DNA of 64,000 nt from Corynebacterium gottingense (GTDB taxonomy: Bacteria > Actinomycetota > Actinomycetes > Mycobacteriales > Mycobacteriaceae): assembly GCF_003693265.1 (NCBI RefSeq), contig NZ_RDRE01000007.1, positions 1 to 64,000 on the forward strand. The letters are read 5' to 3'. This document shows, piece after piece, positions 18,733 to 26,865 of this stretch. The notes under the pieces are model-generated. The model was not told the DNA's origin. It did no database searches and was given only the letters and a program-made list of their open reading frames with translations. Numbering within the stretch: position 1 is the stretch's first letter; every line of letters starts with the position of its first letter. The position numbers and the translations under genes were made by a program.

Positions 18733-20418
18733 GGCCTCGACGAAGCCCTCGCCGATGCGCCACTGCTGCTCGTGCGCGAGCGACACGGTGGCGTCCGGGT
18801 CCTCGACGTCGGACACGCGGTAGTAGAGCATGTCGACGTAGTCGTGGTGGATGCTGGCGACCCCGTACCCGTGCCCGTCAAAATCGATGTGCTTGACCCA
18901 CGGGTTGTTGTCACGAATGACCTTCTCCACCAGCAGCGAGGTGGAGTTGTCCTCCTCGTGGTAGGTGCCAAACGCGCTGGTAAGAATCTCGTCCACGTTG
19001 GGCGCCGAGATGGAGGTGGTAACCATCTCGCAGCCGATCTCGCCGTAGGTCGAGGAGATTGAGTTCGCCCACTCGGAGTGGATGTCGCCGGTGAGGAACA
19101 AGACATTGCTCTCCTGCTCGTCCAGCATCGTGAGCAGGCGGTTGCGCTCGGCAGCGTAGCCGTCCCACTGGTCCGAATTGACCGCGATACCGGTGGAGCG
19201 CTCCCTAATGAACCCAACGGCTTCATTCGCCTTGTCGTTGTCCGCGATGGTGACAAAGCGCATCGGGGAAATCATCACCGAGTTGCCCAGCACATCCCAG
19301 CGGGCGTTGGATTCCTGCAGCTGCTCGGCGAGCCAATTGAACTGCTCGCTGCCCAGCATCGTGCGATCTGGATCGTCGAATTGGTCGCTGCCGGACTCCT
19401 CGTCGCGGTAGGTGCGCAGGTCCATCATGGTCAGCTGCGCGAGCTTGCCAAAGTTGAAGCGGCGATAGATGCGGCGCTCTCCCGACAGGGATTCCGCGCG
19501 AACCGGAAGCCACTCAAAATAGGCCTGCATCGCAGCGTCGCGACGCTCATCAAACTGCCCTTCCTCGCGGCCGTCCGTGTGGTTCTCCGCGCCTTCGCGC
19601 CAGTTGTTGTTGGCCACCTCGTGGTCGTCCCACACCACGATCCACGGACAGGCCGCGTGCGCCGCCTGCAGGTTGAGGTCCGTACGGTAGCGCCCGTAGC
19701 GCTGGCGGTAGTCCTCCAGCGTGGTGATCTCCCACTCCGGGTGGTGCATACGAGCGACACCGCTCTTGCCCGCGTACTCGCCCGTGGGGTACTCGTAGAT
19801 GTAGTCGCCCAAAAAGACCACGTGGTCGATCTCGCCACTGCGTCCGCGCTCGGCCATGTCCGCATACGCCCGGAAGTACCCGGATTCCCAGTTGGCACAG
19901 GAGGCGATGGCCAGGTTGAGCTGATCCAGGTCCGCGTCCTCCTTCGGCGCCGTCAGCGCGCGCCCGACCGGAGAGACCGCTCCCTCATGCTCGCCGCTTT
20001 TCACGACAAATCGGTAGAAGTACTCCGTCTCCGGCTTCAGTCCGGTCGGGTCCACGTGCACGGTGTGGTCCGACGACGCCACCGCCATGACGGAGCCCGT
20101 CTTCGGCTTCTTGAAGTCCTCAGAGGTGTCCAGCTGCCACTCCAGCTCCACATCTTCGCCCAGACCAGAACCCGGTAGCGCCTCGCGCGACGGGGTGACG
20201 CGCGTCCAGAGCACGACCCGGTCCGGCAGCGGGTCACCGGACGCGACACCGTGCAGGAACGGCAGGCCCCACTGGTCCGCAGTGGTGGGTGTTTCCGGGG
20301 TGGAGACGGTACCGGTGCGGGCGGCGTACGCCCCGGTGGCCCCCACAGCAGCGGCGGCAGCGGACGCTGCGGCCGCCTGCAGGACGACGCGACGATTCAC
20401 ACGAAACTCTGAGCTCAT
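18730..20418 (-). CDS. phoD: PhoD-type alkaline phosphatase, Tat-exported
   Basis: A 562-residue phosphodiesterase/alkaline phosphatase of the PhoD family, which needs Ca and Fe. The N-terminus has a twin-arginine signal (NRRVVLQAAAASAAAAA). Then come an N-terminal fibronectin-like PhoD domain (SGDPLPDRVVLWTRV) and the metallophosphatase core with SCANWESGYFRAYADMAER, FLGDYIYEY, WDDHEVANNNW and FLTGDIHSEWANS. The start at 20418 puts the RR motif near residue 6. It is divergent from another secreted phosphatase and probably scavenges phosphate. Confidence 0.93.
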   Translation of the reverse strand: MSSEFRVNRRVVLQAAAASAAAAAVGATGAYAARTGTVSTPETPTTADQWGLPFLHGVASGDPLPDRVVLWTRVTPSREALPGSGLGEDVELEWQLDTSEDFKKPKTGSVMAVASSDHTVHVDPTGLKPETEYFYRFVVKSGEHEGAVSPVGRALTAPKEDADLDQLNLAIASCANWESGYFRAYADMAERGRSGEIDHVVFLGDYIYEYPTGEYAGKSGVARMHHPEWEITTLEDYRQRYGRYRTDLNLQAAHAACPWIVVWDDHEVANNNWREGAENHTDGREEGQFDERRDAAMQAYFEWLPVRAESLSGERRIYRRFNFGKLAQLTMMDLRTYRDEESGSDQFDDPDRTMLGSEQFNWLAEQLQESNARWDVLGNSVMISPMRFVTIADNDKANEAVGFIRERSTGIAVNSDQWDGYAAERNRLLTMLDEQESNVLFLTGDIHSEWANSISSTYGEIGCEMVTTSISAPNVDEILTSAFGTYHEEDNSTSLLVEKVIRDNNPWVKHIDFDGHGYGVASIHHDYVDMLYYRVSDVEDPDATVSLAHEQQWRIGEGFVEA

Positions 20419-20477
20419 GACCGTTACTTTTACCCAACGCTCATGCCTCCGCAAGACGAACAGCGCAAAGTAAGTTA

Positions 20478-20539
20478 CTGTTCACTTAAATTTCAGCTTT
20501 CCGCTGCTTTGCACGTAACCGCCTGTTCAGAATCTTCAG
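20478..20539. promoter_or_regulatory. Two PHO-box-like repeats between divergent phosphatases
   Basis: CTGTTCA-N7-TTCAG occurs at 20478-20496 and CTGTTCA-N5-TTCAG at 20523-20539, in the same orientation, in the 136-nt gap between phoD and the calcineurin-type phosphatase gene. The GTTCAC core resembles PHO boxes of actinobacterial PhoP/RegX3-type regulators. Control by phosphate limitation is inferred. Confidence 0.5.
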
Positions 20540-20554
20540 ATTAAGTAAAGGACC

Positions 20555-22501
20555 ATGGCCTTCATGCGTACCCCTCACCGTTCCCCCGCCCGCCGCGGCG
20601 CACTCGCAGCCGCACTTGCAGTGTCCCTCTTCGCCGCTCCCGTCGCAGTGCCCACGGCGCACGCCGCGACCAATGCGGTCGACCGCGTCGCCCTCGGTAT
20701 CGGCGCTGACGAGACCCAGGCGAACGTCGCTTGGCAGTCCGCGCGACTCGGCGAGCAGTACCTCGAGTACTGGAAAAGCGACGATCCGTCGTCGAAGCAG
20801 AGCGTGACGTCGGAAAAGGGCCCCCGCGAGGCGCTGATGACCAACCTCGAGCCGGAGACTGAGTACACCTACCGCATTGGCAGCGACAAGATCGGTTGGA
20901 CCGATGAGGCGACCTTCACCACCGGCGAGGAGTCGGATTCCTGGAACTTCCTCGCGTTCGCAGACGCGCAGATCGGTGTGGACACCAAGATCGATGAGCA
21001 GGCCGCCGCCTGGGACAAGGCAGTCACTACCGCCACCTCTGAGCACCCGGATTCCGCATTCATCATGCATCTGGGCGACCAGATCGAGGGCTGGGGTGCG
21101 CCGAACCAGCAGATGAAGGCGTTCCTGGCTCCGGAGAAGCTCAAGGAGTACCGCCTCGCCGTGCTGCGCGGCAACCACGAGACCTACGCCCCGGCCAGCA
21201 TCTTCGACGACGGCTTCTACCTCCCCAACGAGGACGCCGATACCACCGACTACTTCTTCACCTACAACAACGTGCTGTTCATCGGCCTGGACGGCAACCG
21301 CAGCTCCAGCGAAGACATTCAGAAGCACGCGGAGTTTGTAAAGAAGACCATCGCCGAGCAGGGCAAGGACGCGGACTGGGTGATCGCCGGCATTCACCAG
21401 GCGCCATTCTCCCAGGGCACCCACTACACCGACAATGACGTCGTGCGTATGCGCAACGAGCTCACCCCAGAGCTGTCCAGCGCCGGCGTGGACCTCGTCC
21501 TCAGCGGCCACGACCACATCTACACCCGCACCCACCTCATGAACGGCGCCGACCCCGTCGTCCCTGAAAGCGCGGCGAAGGCGGGGGACGTACTCATCCC
21601 GGACGAGAACCAGGTCCTCTACGTCACCTCCACCACCGCGACCGGTGGCAAGTACTACGACTTCCAGGACGAGAACAAGGAGAAGCACCCGCGCATCCGC
21701 GAGGAGCGCGCGACGGACCTTGTGCACAAGTCCACGGCCCGCTGGCGCCAGGACTACAACCCGGACTACACCAGCATCGATGTCTCCCCGGAGTCCCTGA
21801 AGCTGACCACTTACAACATCAATACCCCGTACACGGTCGATCAAGTCACGCTGCAGAAGAAGGACGCGGCGAAGCCGGAGGAGACCACCACCCCGGCCAA
21901 GCCGTCCGAGGCCACGACCTCCGCGACCTCCGCGCAGGCGACGCCGACCACGGGCAAGACCAGCCCGGCCGAGACGACGACGGCAACGACCACCGTGCGG
22001 CAGGAGCCGAAGACCAGCGTGGTCACCACCACCGTGGAAAAGCCGGTCACCACGACGCAGACGGTGGACAAGACCACCGAGGTCCCGACCACGATCATCA
22101 AGGGCTCCCCGGCCCCGACCACGGTGACTACTGCGGTCCCGACGACCGTGCGCGAGGAGGTGGCGAAGACCACCACCAAGCTGGTGCCCACCACCATCAC
22201 GCGCACGGAGGAGGTCGCCTCCACCGCGAAGGAAACCGTCAAGGAGACGGTTGAGAAGACCGTCGCTACCACCGCACACGCCACGGTGACCACCACCGCC
22301 GAGCCCACTGAGAAGCCGGACCAGCAGCCAAGCGAGAAGCCGAGCGACGACACCGAAGGCGCATCGAGCGGCAGCAGCGTCGCCGGCGCCGTCCTGCTCG
22401 CGCTCGGCCTGTTCGCTTCCCTGCTCGCCGTCATCGCCGGCATCTTCGCCCACCAGTACCCCGACCTGGTGCAGCAGATCCGCAACTACTTCAACATCTA
22501 G
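20555..22501 (+). CDS. Secreted calcineurin-type phosphatase with C-terminal anchor
   Basis: A 648-residue surface protein. A signal peptide (about 1-40, ending AHA) leads to a purple-acid-phosphatase-like N-terminal domain (ETEYTYRIG), then a metallophosphoesterase core with metal ligands in FADAQIG, HLGDQIE, LRGNHE and LSGHDHIYTRTH. From about residue 440 comes a Thr/Pro/Glu-rich stalk, and at about 608-636 a membrane helix followed by a short tail. AAAGGA is only 2 nt before ATG 20555 but 11 nt before the in-frame ATG 20564, so the start may be three codons later. It probably releases phosphate at the cell surface. Confidence 0.9.
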   Translation: MAFMRTPHRSPARRGALAAALAVSLFAAPVAVPTAHAATNAVDRVALGIGADETQANVAWQSARLGEQYLEYWKSDDPSSKQSVTSEKGPREALMTNLEPETEYTYRIGSDKIGWTDEATFTTGEESDSWNFLAFADAQIGVDTKIDEQAAAWDKAVTTATSEHPDSAFIMHLGDQIEGWGAPNQQMKAFLAPEKLKEYRLAVLRGNHETYAPASIFDDGFYLPNEDADTTDYFFTYNNVLFIGLDGNRSSSEDIQKHAEFVKKTIAEQGKDADWVIAGIHQAPFSQGTHYTDNDVVRMRNELTPELSSAGVDLVLSGHDHIYTRTHLMNGADPVVPESAAKAGDVLIPDENQVLYVTSTTATGGKYYDFQDENKEKHPRIREERATDLVHKSTARWRQDYNPDYTSIDVSPESLKLTTYNINTPYTVDQVTLQKKDAAKPEETTTPAKPSEATTSATSAQATPTTGKTSPAETTTATTTVRQEPKTSVVTTTVEKPVTTTQTVDKTTEVPTTIIKGSPAPTTVTTAVPTTVREEVAKTTTKLVPTTITRTEEVASTAKETVKETVEKTVATTAHATVTTTAEPTEKPDQQPSEKPSDDTEGASSGSSVAGAVLLALGLFASLLAVIAGIFAHQYPDLVQQIRNYFNI

Positions 22502-22564
22502 CTCAACGGCCATTGCCGCTTTGCGCCGCCGCCTGCCTCCACGAGGGGCCAGGGGCGGCGCACT

Positions 22565-22612
22565 GTGTATGAAGCGCCCGGAATCGGCGACGTCCAGGCA
22601 GGGGTGTATGAA
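22565..22612. repeat. GTGTATGAA direct repeat
   Basis: The 9-mer GTGTATGAA occurs at 22565-22573 and 22604-22612, in the gene-free stretch 22502-22807 after the phosphatase gene. Role unknown. Confidence 0.35.
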
Positions 22613-22637
22613 TCCGGAGCCGCCCCGACGGTGCCCA

Positions 22638-22703
22638 GTTGACGAGATCTCCGTGACGAAGACGCTGGAAAAACTCCGTGATCTCGTCAACCTGTCTTCG
22701 TCA
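22638..22703. repeat. Interleaved inverted repeats (A-B-A'-B')
   Basis: Arm A GTTGACGAGATC (22638-22649) pairs with A' GATCTCGTCAAC (22680-22691). Arm B TGACGAAGAC (22654-22663) pairs with B' GTCTTCGTCA (22694-22703). Both pairings are perfect (12 and 10 bp) and they interlock, so an RNA copy could form a pseudoknot; as DNA it offers four TGACGA half-sites. It fills most of the 306-nt gene-free stretch between the phosphatase gene and tRNA-Glu. Role unknown. Confidence 0.65.
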
Positions 22704-22756
22704 AACAGTCCAAACTGCACCCCGCCGGCACGCCGGGCCAGTTACGGCCCACACGA

Positions 22757-22800
22757 CAAAACCGGACCGGCTTCCACGCTGTGGTGAAAACCGGTCCGGC
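22757..22800 (-). terminator. Rho-independent terminator after first tRNA-Glu
   Basis: CCGGACCGG (22762-22770) and CCGGTCCGG (22791-22799) form a 9-bp stem with a 20-nt loop. On the minus strand it ends in TTTTG, directly downstream of the tRNA gene. Confidence 0.75.
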
Positions 22801-22804
22801 TACG

Positions 22805-22881
22805 TTGTACCCCGTACGGGATTTGAACCCGTGTTACCGCCGTGAGAGGGCGACGTCCTAGGCCACTAGACGAACGGGGCT
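22805..22881. repeat. 77-bp direct repeat containing tRNA-Glu, left copy
   Basis: Identical over 77 bp to 28079-28155. It extends 3 nt and 1 nt beyond the tRNA, so almost only the tRNA itself is shared. The two copies bracket the fbpABC-chrA operon. Confidence 0.9.
22808..22880 (-). tRNA. tRNA-Glu (CTC), first copy
   Basis: 73 nt; full cloverleaf by eye. The acceptor stem GCCCCGT/ACGGGGT has one G-U pair at the end. The anticodon loop is CTCTCAC with anticodon CTC, and the T loop TTCAAAT closes on ACGGG/CCCGT. CCA is not encoded. A second, identical copy lies at 28082-28154. Confidence 0.97.
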
Positions 22882-22969
22882 CGTTCGCTGTCCTTGCGAC
22901 TTTGTAAACAATAAAGGCAGACCCTACCACTTAGCAAATCGCCAGCTCATTCCCCGTTTTTCGCGCGGA

Positions 22970-24160
22970 TCACAACGCGACAAAACCAACAAGCGCCGCG
23001 CCGATGACAACGGCCCACGCGGGCACCTTCCACGACCGCAGCGCAACGAAGGCGACCGCGGCGAGCGCCATCGTCGCGGGCCCTCCGATCCCCGAAGTAA
23101 ACACCGGCGTGTACAGCGCCGCTGCCAGGATTCCCACTACCGCGGCGTTCGCGCCGGCGAGCACGCTGCGGCTTGCCGGGTGGGCACGCAGCTGGTCCCA
23201 AAACGGCATCGCCCCCGCCACGAGGAGCGCAGCGGGCAAAAAGATCGCCACCGTGGCCAGGACAGCACCCAGCGCCCAGTGGATGCCGTGTGCGCTCGCG
23301 CCGAGGAACGAGGCAAACGTGAACAGCGGCCCGGGCACCGCCTGCGCGGCACCGTAGCCGGCGAGGAAGACGTCCTCGCCCACGAGCCCGTTCGGCACCA
23401 CGGCCTGTTCCAGCAGCGGCAGCACCACGTGCCCGCCGCCGAAGACGAGGGCGCCAGCGCGGTAGAAGGTATCCACGATGCCGAGGCCGACGTCGCCGCC
23501 TCGAGCAATCAACGGCAGCGCGACCAGCAGCCCGGCGAACAGCGCCAGGCACGTCACGCCCACGCCTTTGGACTGCTGGTACACGGCGCGGTCGCGCGAC
23601 GCAGCATCGGCCGTGCCGCCGTCCCCGCGCAGCAAACCGAACCCGGCCGCCGCGCCGACGAGGATCGCGGCCACCTGGACCCAGGGGCTCGGCACGAGTA
23701 AGACCAGCACCATCGCGGACACCGCAATCAGCGCGCGCGACGCGTCTGTCACCAGCGAACCCGCCATCCCAATCACCGCGTGCGCAACCACGGCCACGGC
23801 GGCGGCTTTCATCCCGGTGAGCCAGCCGGCGTGGGTGGCGTCGTCAAGCGTGGCGAGCCCCAGAGCGAAGCACACCAGGGCGATTGCCGACGGCAACGTG
23901 AAGGCCGCCCACGCCGCCGCCATGCCCAGGTACCCGGCCCGGCGGAGGCCGAGCGCCATGCCGACCTGGCTGGAGGCGGGACCGGGGAGGAATTGGCAGA
24001 GCGCGACGAGATCGGCGTACTCGGAATCCGTGAGCCACTTCCGGCGCTCGACGAACTCGTCGCGGAAGTAGCCGAGGTGCGCCACGGGGCCGCCGAAGGA
24101 GGTGCAGCCGAGTTTGAGGAAGACGCCGAATACCTCGGCGACGCTGCCGCGCTGGCTCAC
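22970..24160 (-). CDS. chrA: Chromate transporter ChrA family
   Basis: A 396-residue membrane protein with two homologous CHR domains. The family signature is seen in the N-terminal half as LGCTSFGGPVAHLGYFRDEFV, with FLPGPASSQVGMALG, and again after about residue 225 as GALVFGGGHVVLPLLE with AQAVPGPLFTFASFLG. ChrA exports chromate by proton antiport. The GTG start at 24160 overlaps the ATPase stop (GTGA), so it is translated with the ABC transporter operon. That link to an iron-type importer is unusual and leaves its real substrate open. Confidence 0.87.
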   Translation of the reverse strand: MSQRGSVAEVFGVFLKLGCTSFGGPVAHLGYFRDEFVERRKWLTDSEYADLVALCQFLPGPASSQVGMALGLRRAGYLGMAAAWAAFTLPSAIALVCFALGLATLDDATHAGWLTGMKAAAVAVVAHAVIGMAGSLVTDASRALIAVSAMVLVLLVPSPWVQVAAILVGAAAGFGLLRGDGGTADAASRDRAVYQQSKGVGVTCLALFAGLLVALPLIARGGDVGLGIVDTFYRAGALVFGGGHVVLPLLEQAVVPNGLVGEDVFLAGYGAAQAVPGPLFTFASFLGASAHGIHWALGAVLATVAIFLPAALLVAGAMPFWDQLRAHPASRSVLAGANAAVVGILAAALYTPVFTSGIGGPATMALAAVAFVALRSWKVPAWAVVIGAALVGFVAL

Positions 24161-25233
24161 TCCTGCTCCTTTGGCGTTGACGCGAAGACCAGTGGTGGGT
24201 CGATGCGGACCACCGCGGCGGTGTCGATCTCCGGGCGTGCGCTGCCGGGGGCGAAGGCACGGAACTCGTGGTCGCCCGCGCGCAGCGAGACCGAGTAGCC
24301 GTCGCGCTCGTAGAGCGCGGATGTCACGATCATCGTCATCGCCGTCGCTGTCGCGCCGTCGTGCCCGGCGCCGTCGAGGTGGACCATGGATGGCCGGACC
24401 GCCACCTCGACTTCGGTGCCGTCCGCCGCGGCGGTGCCCGAGAGCTCGGCGGGCCAGGACAGCTCGGGTAGGCTATCGACGACCACCCGTCCCCCATTGA
24501 TCCGCCCTGGCAGCACGGTGGCGTCGCCCATAAACGACGCCACCCACGCCGACGCCGGCCGCGCGAGCAGGTCCGCCGGGGCAGCGATCTGTTCGATGAC
24601 GCCGTCGCGAAGGACCGCGATGCGGTCGGCGATCGCCAGCGCTTCCTTCCGGTCGTGGGTGACGTGGACTGTCGTGAGGTTGTGCGTGCGCGTGAGCGCG
24701 ACGAGCTCGCGCCGCAGGCCGTCGCGGAGGGGCTCGTCGAGGGCGGACAGGGCTTCGTCGAGAAGCAAAACGCTCGGCCGCGCGACGATGGCACGGGCGA
24801 GGGCGACGCGCTGGCGCTGGCCGCCCGACAGCGAGTCCGGTTTGCGCGCGCCGTACCCCGCCAGGCCGACGAGCTCGAGCACCTCTTCGACCCTGCTGCG
24901 GCGCTGCGATGCGGGCACCTTGGCCTGCTTGAGGGGGTAGGCCACGTTGGCCTCCACCGTCATGTGCGGCCAGACCGCGTGCTGCTGGAAGACCATGCCC
25001 ATGTTGCGGTGCTCCGGCGGCACGGCGGACACATCGCGGCCGCCGATGCGGATCGTGCCGGACGTGGGGCTGAGGAAGCCGGCGAGGGTGCGCAGCAGCG
25101 TCGTCTTACCAGAGCCGGAGGGGCCGACGAGCGCGAGGAACTCGCCGCTCTGCACGTTCGCGTCGAGATTGTTGAGGCCGACGGTGCCGTCGGGAAACGC
25201 CACGGTCAAGTGCTCGAGCTGGATTTCGCTCAC
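24157..25233 (-). CDS. Iron(III)-type ABC transporter ATP-binding protein
   Basis: A 358-residue FbpC/PotA-type ATPase. Walker A is GPSGSGKTT (residues about 37-45), followed by FQQHAVWPHMTV, the signature LSGGQRQR, Walker B VLLLDEALSALD and HVTHDRKEAL. A C-terminal regulatory TOBE-like domain (about 240-355) is present. GTG 25233 overlaps the permease stop (GTGA) and its own stop overlaps chrA. It drives uptake through the two-domain permease upstream. Iron is the likely but unproven substrate; thiosulfate, phosphonate and thiamine systems look similar. Confidence 0.85.
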   Translation of the reverse strand: MSEIQLEHLTVAFPDGTVGLNNLDANVQSGEFLALVGPSGSGKTTLLRTLAGFLSPTSGTIRIGGRDVSAVPPEHRNMGMVFQQHAVWPHMTVEANVAYPLKQAKVPASQRRSRVEEVLELVGLAGYGARKPDSLSGGQRQRVALARAIVARPSVLLLDEALSALDEPLRDGLRRELVALTRTHNLTTVHVTHDRKEALAIADRIAVLRDGVIEQIAAPADLLARPASAWVASFMGDATVLPGRINGGRVVVDSLPELSWPAELSGTAAADGTEVEVAVRPSMVHLDGAGHDGATATAMTMIVTSALYERDGYSVSLRAGDHEFRAFAPGSARPEIDTAAVVRIDPPLVFASTPKEQE

Positions 25234-26852
25234 TTGGCGCTCCTTTCTGGGTTGCGGATGGTCAGGGCGAGCGCGACGATGCCAATGACGGCGAACATGA
25301 GCGCCAGCGCGGACGCCTGGTTGTAGTTGCCGGATTGCTGCAGGTTAAACAGCTGCACACCGATCGTGGTGGTGCCGGGCGCGATGAGCAGGATGGAGAC
25401 AGTGAGTTCCCGCACCGCGGTGACCGCAACCAGCACCGCGCCGGAGACGACCGCGGGGATGGCCATGCGGCCGGTCGTATCAAGCATGGCGCGGAGCCGG
25501 CCAGCACCGGAGATGCGCGCCGCCTCCTCCACCGCGGCTGGCATGGACGCCAGCGGGGCACGCACTGCCTGCAGCACGAGCGCGGTGAACGCGCACACGT
25601 ACGCCAGGAGGATCACCCACCGGGTGTTGTAAAGGTCGGTGTAGCGGCCGTAGATGACCCATCCGACGCCGATGATCAGCCCGGGCAGCGCCGTCGGGAG
25701 CAGCACGATCAGCGTCAGGGCGGTGTTCGAGCGCGCCCGTGTGCGGGTGACCAACAACCCGACTGCCCAACCAAGCAGGCCGCACAGCAGCGCAGCACCT
25801 AGCGCGAGGGTGACCGAATTGGTGAAGCCCTCGATCACACGCGGGTTCTCCAGGGTGGACTGGAAGTTCGACAGCGAGATGTTTTCCAGCGTAAATGGCA
25901 CGCCCGGTGCGGGAAGCAGCGCGCGGTACGTCAGGCCGATGAGCGGCCCGAGGGTGAGCGCCAGCGCGACGATCCAGGCGACGACGGACACCGCCGCCCG
26001 CGACTTCCCCAGCGGCAGCGGCATCGACGCGCCAGTGTGGGTGGTGTTCGCGGCCCGGGCGGAGACGACGTAGTCCGCGACCACCGCCACGATCCCGAGG
26101 ACAAGCAGCACCGTGCCGATGGTGGAGACCACCTGCAGCGGGTTGGCCACGATGCCTGACTCCATCATGCGGTAGACCATGGTGGCCAGCGTTTCGAAGC
26201 GGACAGGCGAGCCCAAGATCGACGGGATTCCAAAGTCGGCCAGGTTCGACACCGCGGTCAGCGTAAACGCGCTGAGGAACGCGGGGCCGAGCAGCGGCAG
26301 CGTGACCGTCCGTAGCACGCGGGCGTTGCCGGCGCCACTGATCCGCGCGGCGAGCTCCAAGTCGGCGGGGATGGAGCGCAGCGCCGCCGCGACGATGACG
26401 TACACCAGCGGGTAGGAGTGCAGCGTCATGAGGAAGATCACGCCGTCCGCTCCGTAGAGGTTCCAGATCTCGCGGCCGAACACAGCGTTGAGGCCCTGGT
26501 TGTTGCCAAACAGCTGCAGCCAAGAAATCGCACCAACAAACGGCGGGACGAGCAGCGGCGACAACAGCAGGATCCGCAGCGCGCCTTTGCCGTACACGTC
26601 TGTCCGCTCGAGCAGCAGCGCCACTGCCCCGCCGAGAAGCACCGCAAAGGCTGACGACGCCAACGTGGTCACCGCCGAGTTCAGCGTCGCCTTTCCAAGG
26701 CCTTGCTCCAGCAGGAGCGGAATCTGGTTGCCGCCGAGCGCGAGCGACACGACGAGCGCGAGCGGAGTGAGAAACAGCGCGGCGACGACCAGCCACACGC
26801 CGAGGCGCGCGAGGCCGACGCCGGTGATACGGCGAGAGGTGGGAGTGGGCAC
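25230..26852 (-). CDS. Iron(III)-type ABC transporter permease, fused two-domain
   Basis: A 540-residue FbpB-type permease with two repeated permease domains of about six helices each, so one polypeptide supplies the whole channel. EAA-type loops are seen as ELAARISGAGNARVLRTVTLPLL (in part) and EEAARISGAGRLRAMLD. GTG 26852 lies 13 nt after the binding-protein stop. This fused form is typical of ferric iron and thiamine transporters of this class. Confidence 0.87.
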   Translation of the reverse strand: MPTPTSRRITGVGLARLGVWLVVAALFLTPLALVVSLALGGNQIPLLLEQGLGKATLNSAVTTLASSAFAVLLGGAVALLLERTDVYGKGALRILLLSPLLVPPFVGAISWLQLFGNNQGLNAVFGREIWNLYGADGVIFLMTLHSYPLVYVIVAAALRSIPADLELAARISGAGNARVLRTVTLPLLGPAFLSAFTLTAVSNLADFGIPSILGSPVRFETLATMVYRMMESGIVANPLQVVSTIGTVLLVLGIVAVVADYVVSARAANTTHTGASMPLPLGKSRAAVSVVAWIVALALTLGPLIGLTYRALLPAPGVPFTLENISLSNFQSTLENPRVIEGFTNSVTLALGAALLCGLLGWAVGLLVTRTRARSNTALTLIVLLPTALPGLIIGVGWVIYGRYTDLYNTRWVILLAYVCAFTALVLQAVRAPLASMPAAVEEAARISGAGRLRAMLDTTGRMAIPAVVSGAVLVAVTAVRELTVSILLIAPGTTTIGVQLFNLQQSGNYNQASALALMFAVIGIVALALTIRNPERSAK

Positions 26853-26865
26853 GGTATTAGTCGGG

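Noticed and set aside
20486..22720. A 744-codon open frame on the minus strand opposite the calcineurin-type phosphatase gene
   Set aside because: It is the reverse of a GC-rich gene with biased third positions; the protein is low-complexity Val/Gly/Arg, while the plus strand has signal peptide, catalytic motifs and anchor.
24744..24756. Near matches to the 13-mer such as CGTCGAGAAGC in ABC ATPase and DUF262 genes
   Set aside because: They lack the GG/CC end and are explained by common Leu-Leu-Asp coding (Walker B, LLLDG), so I did not count them as copies.
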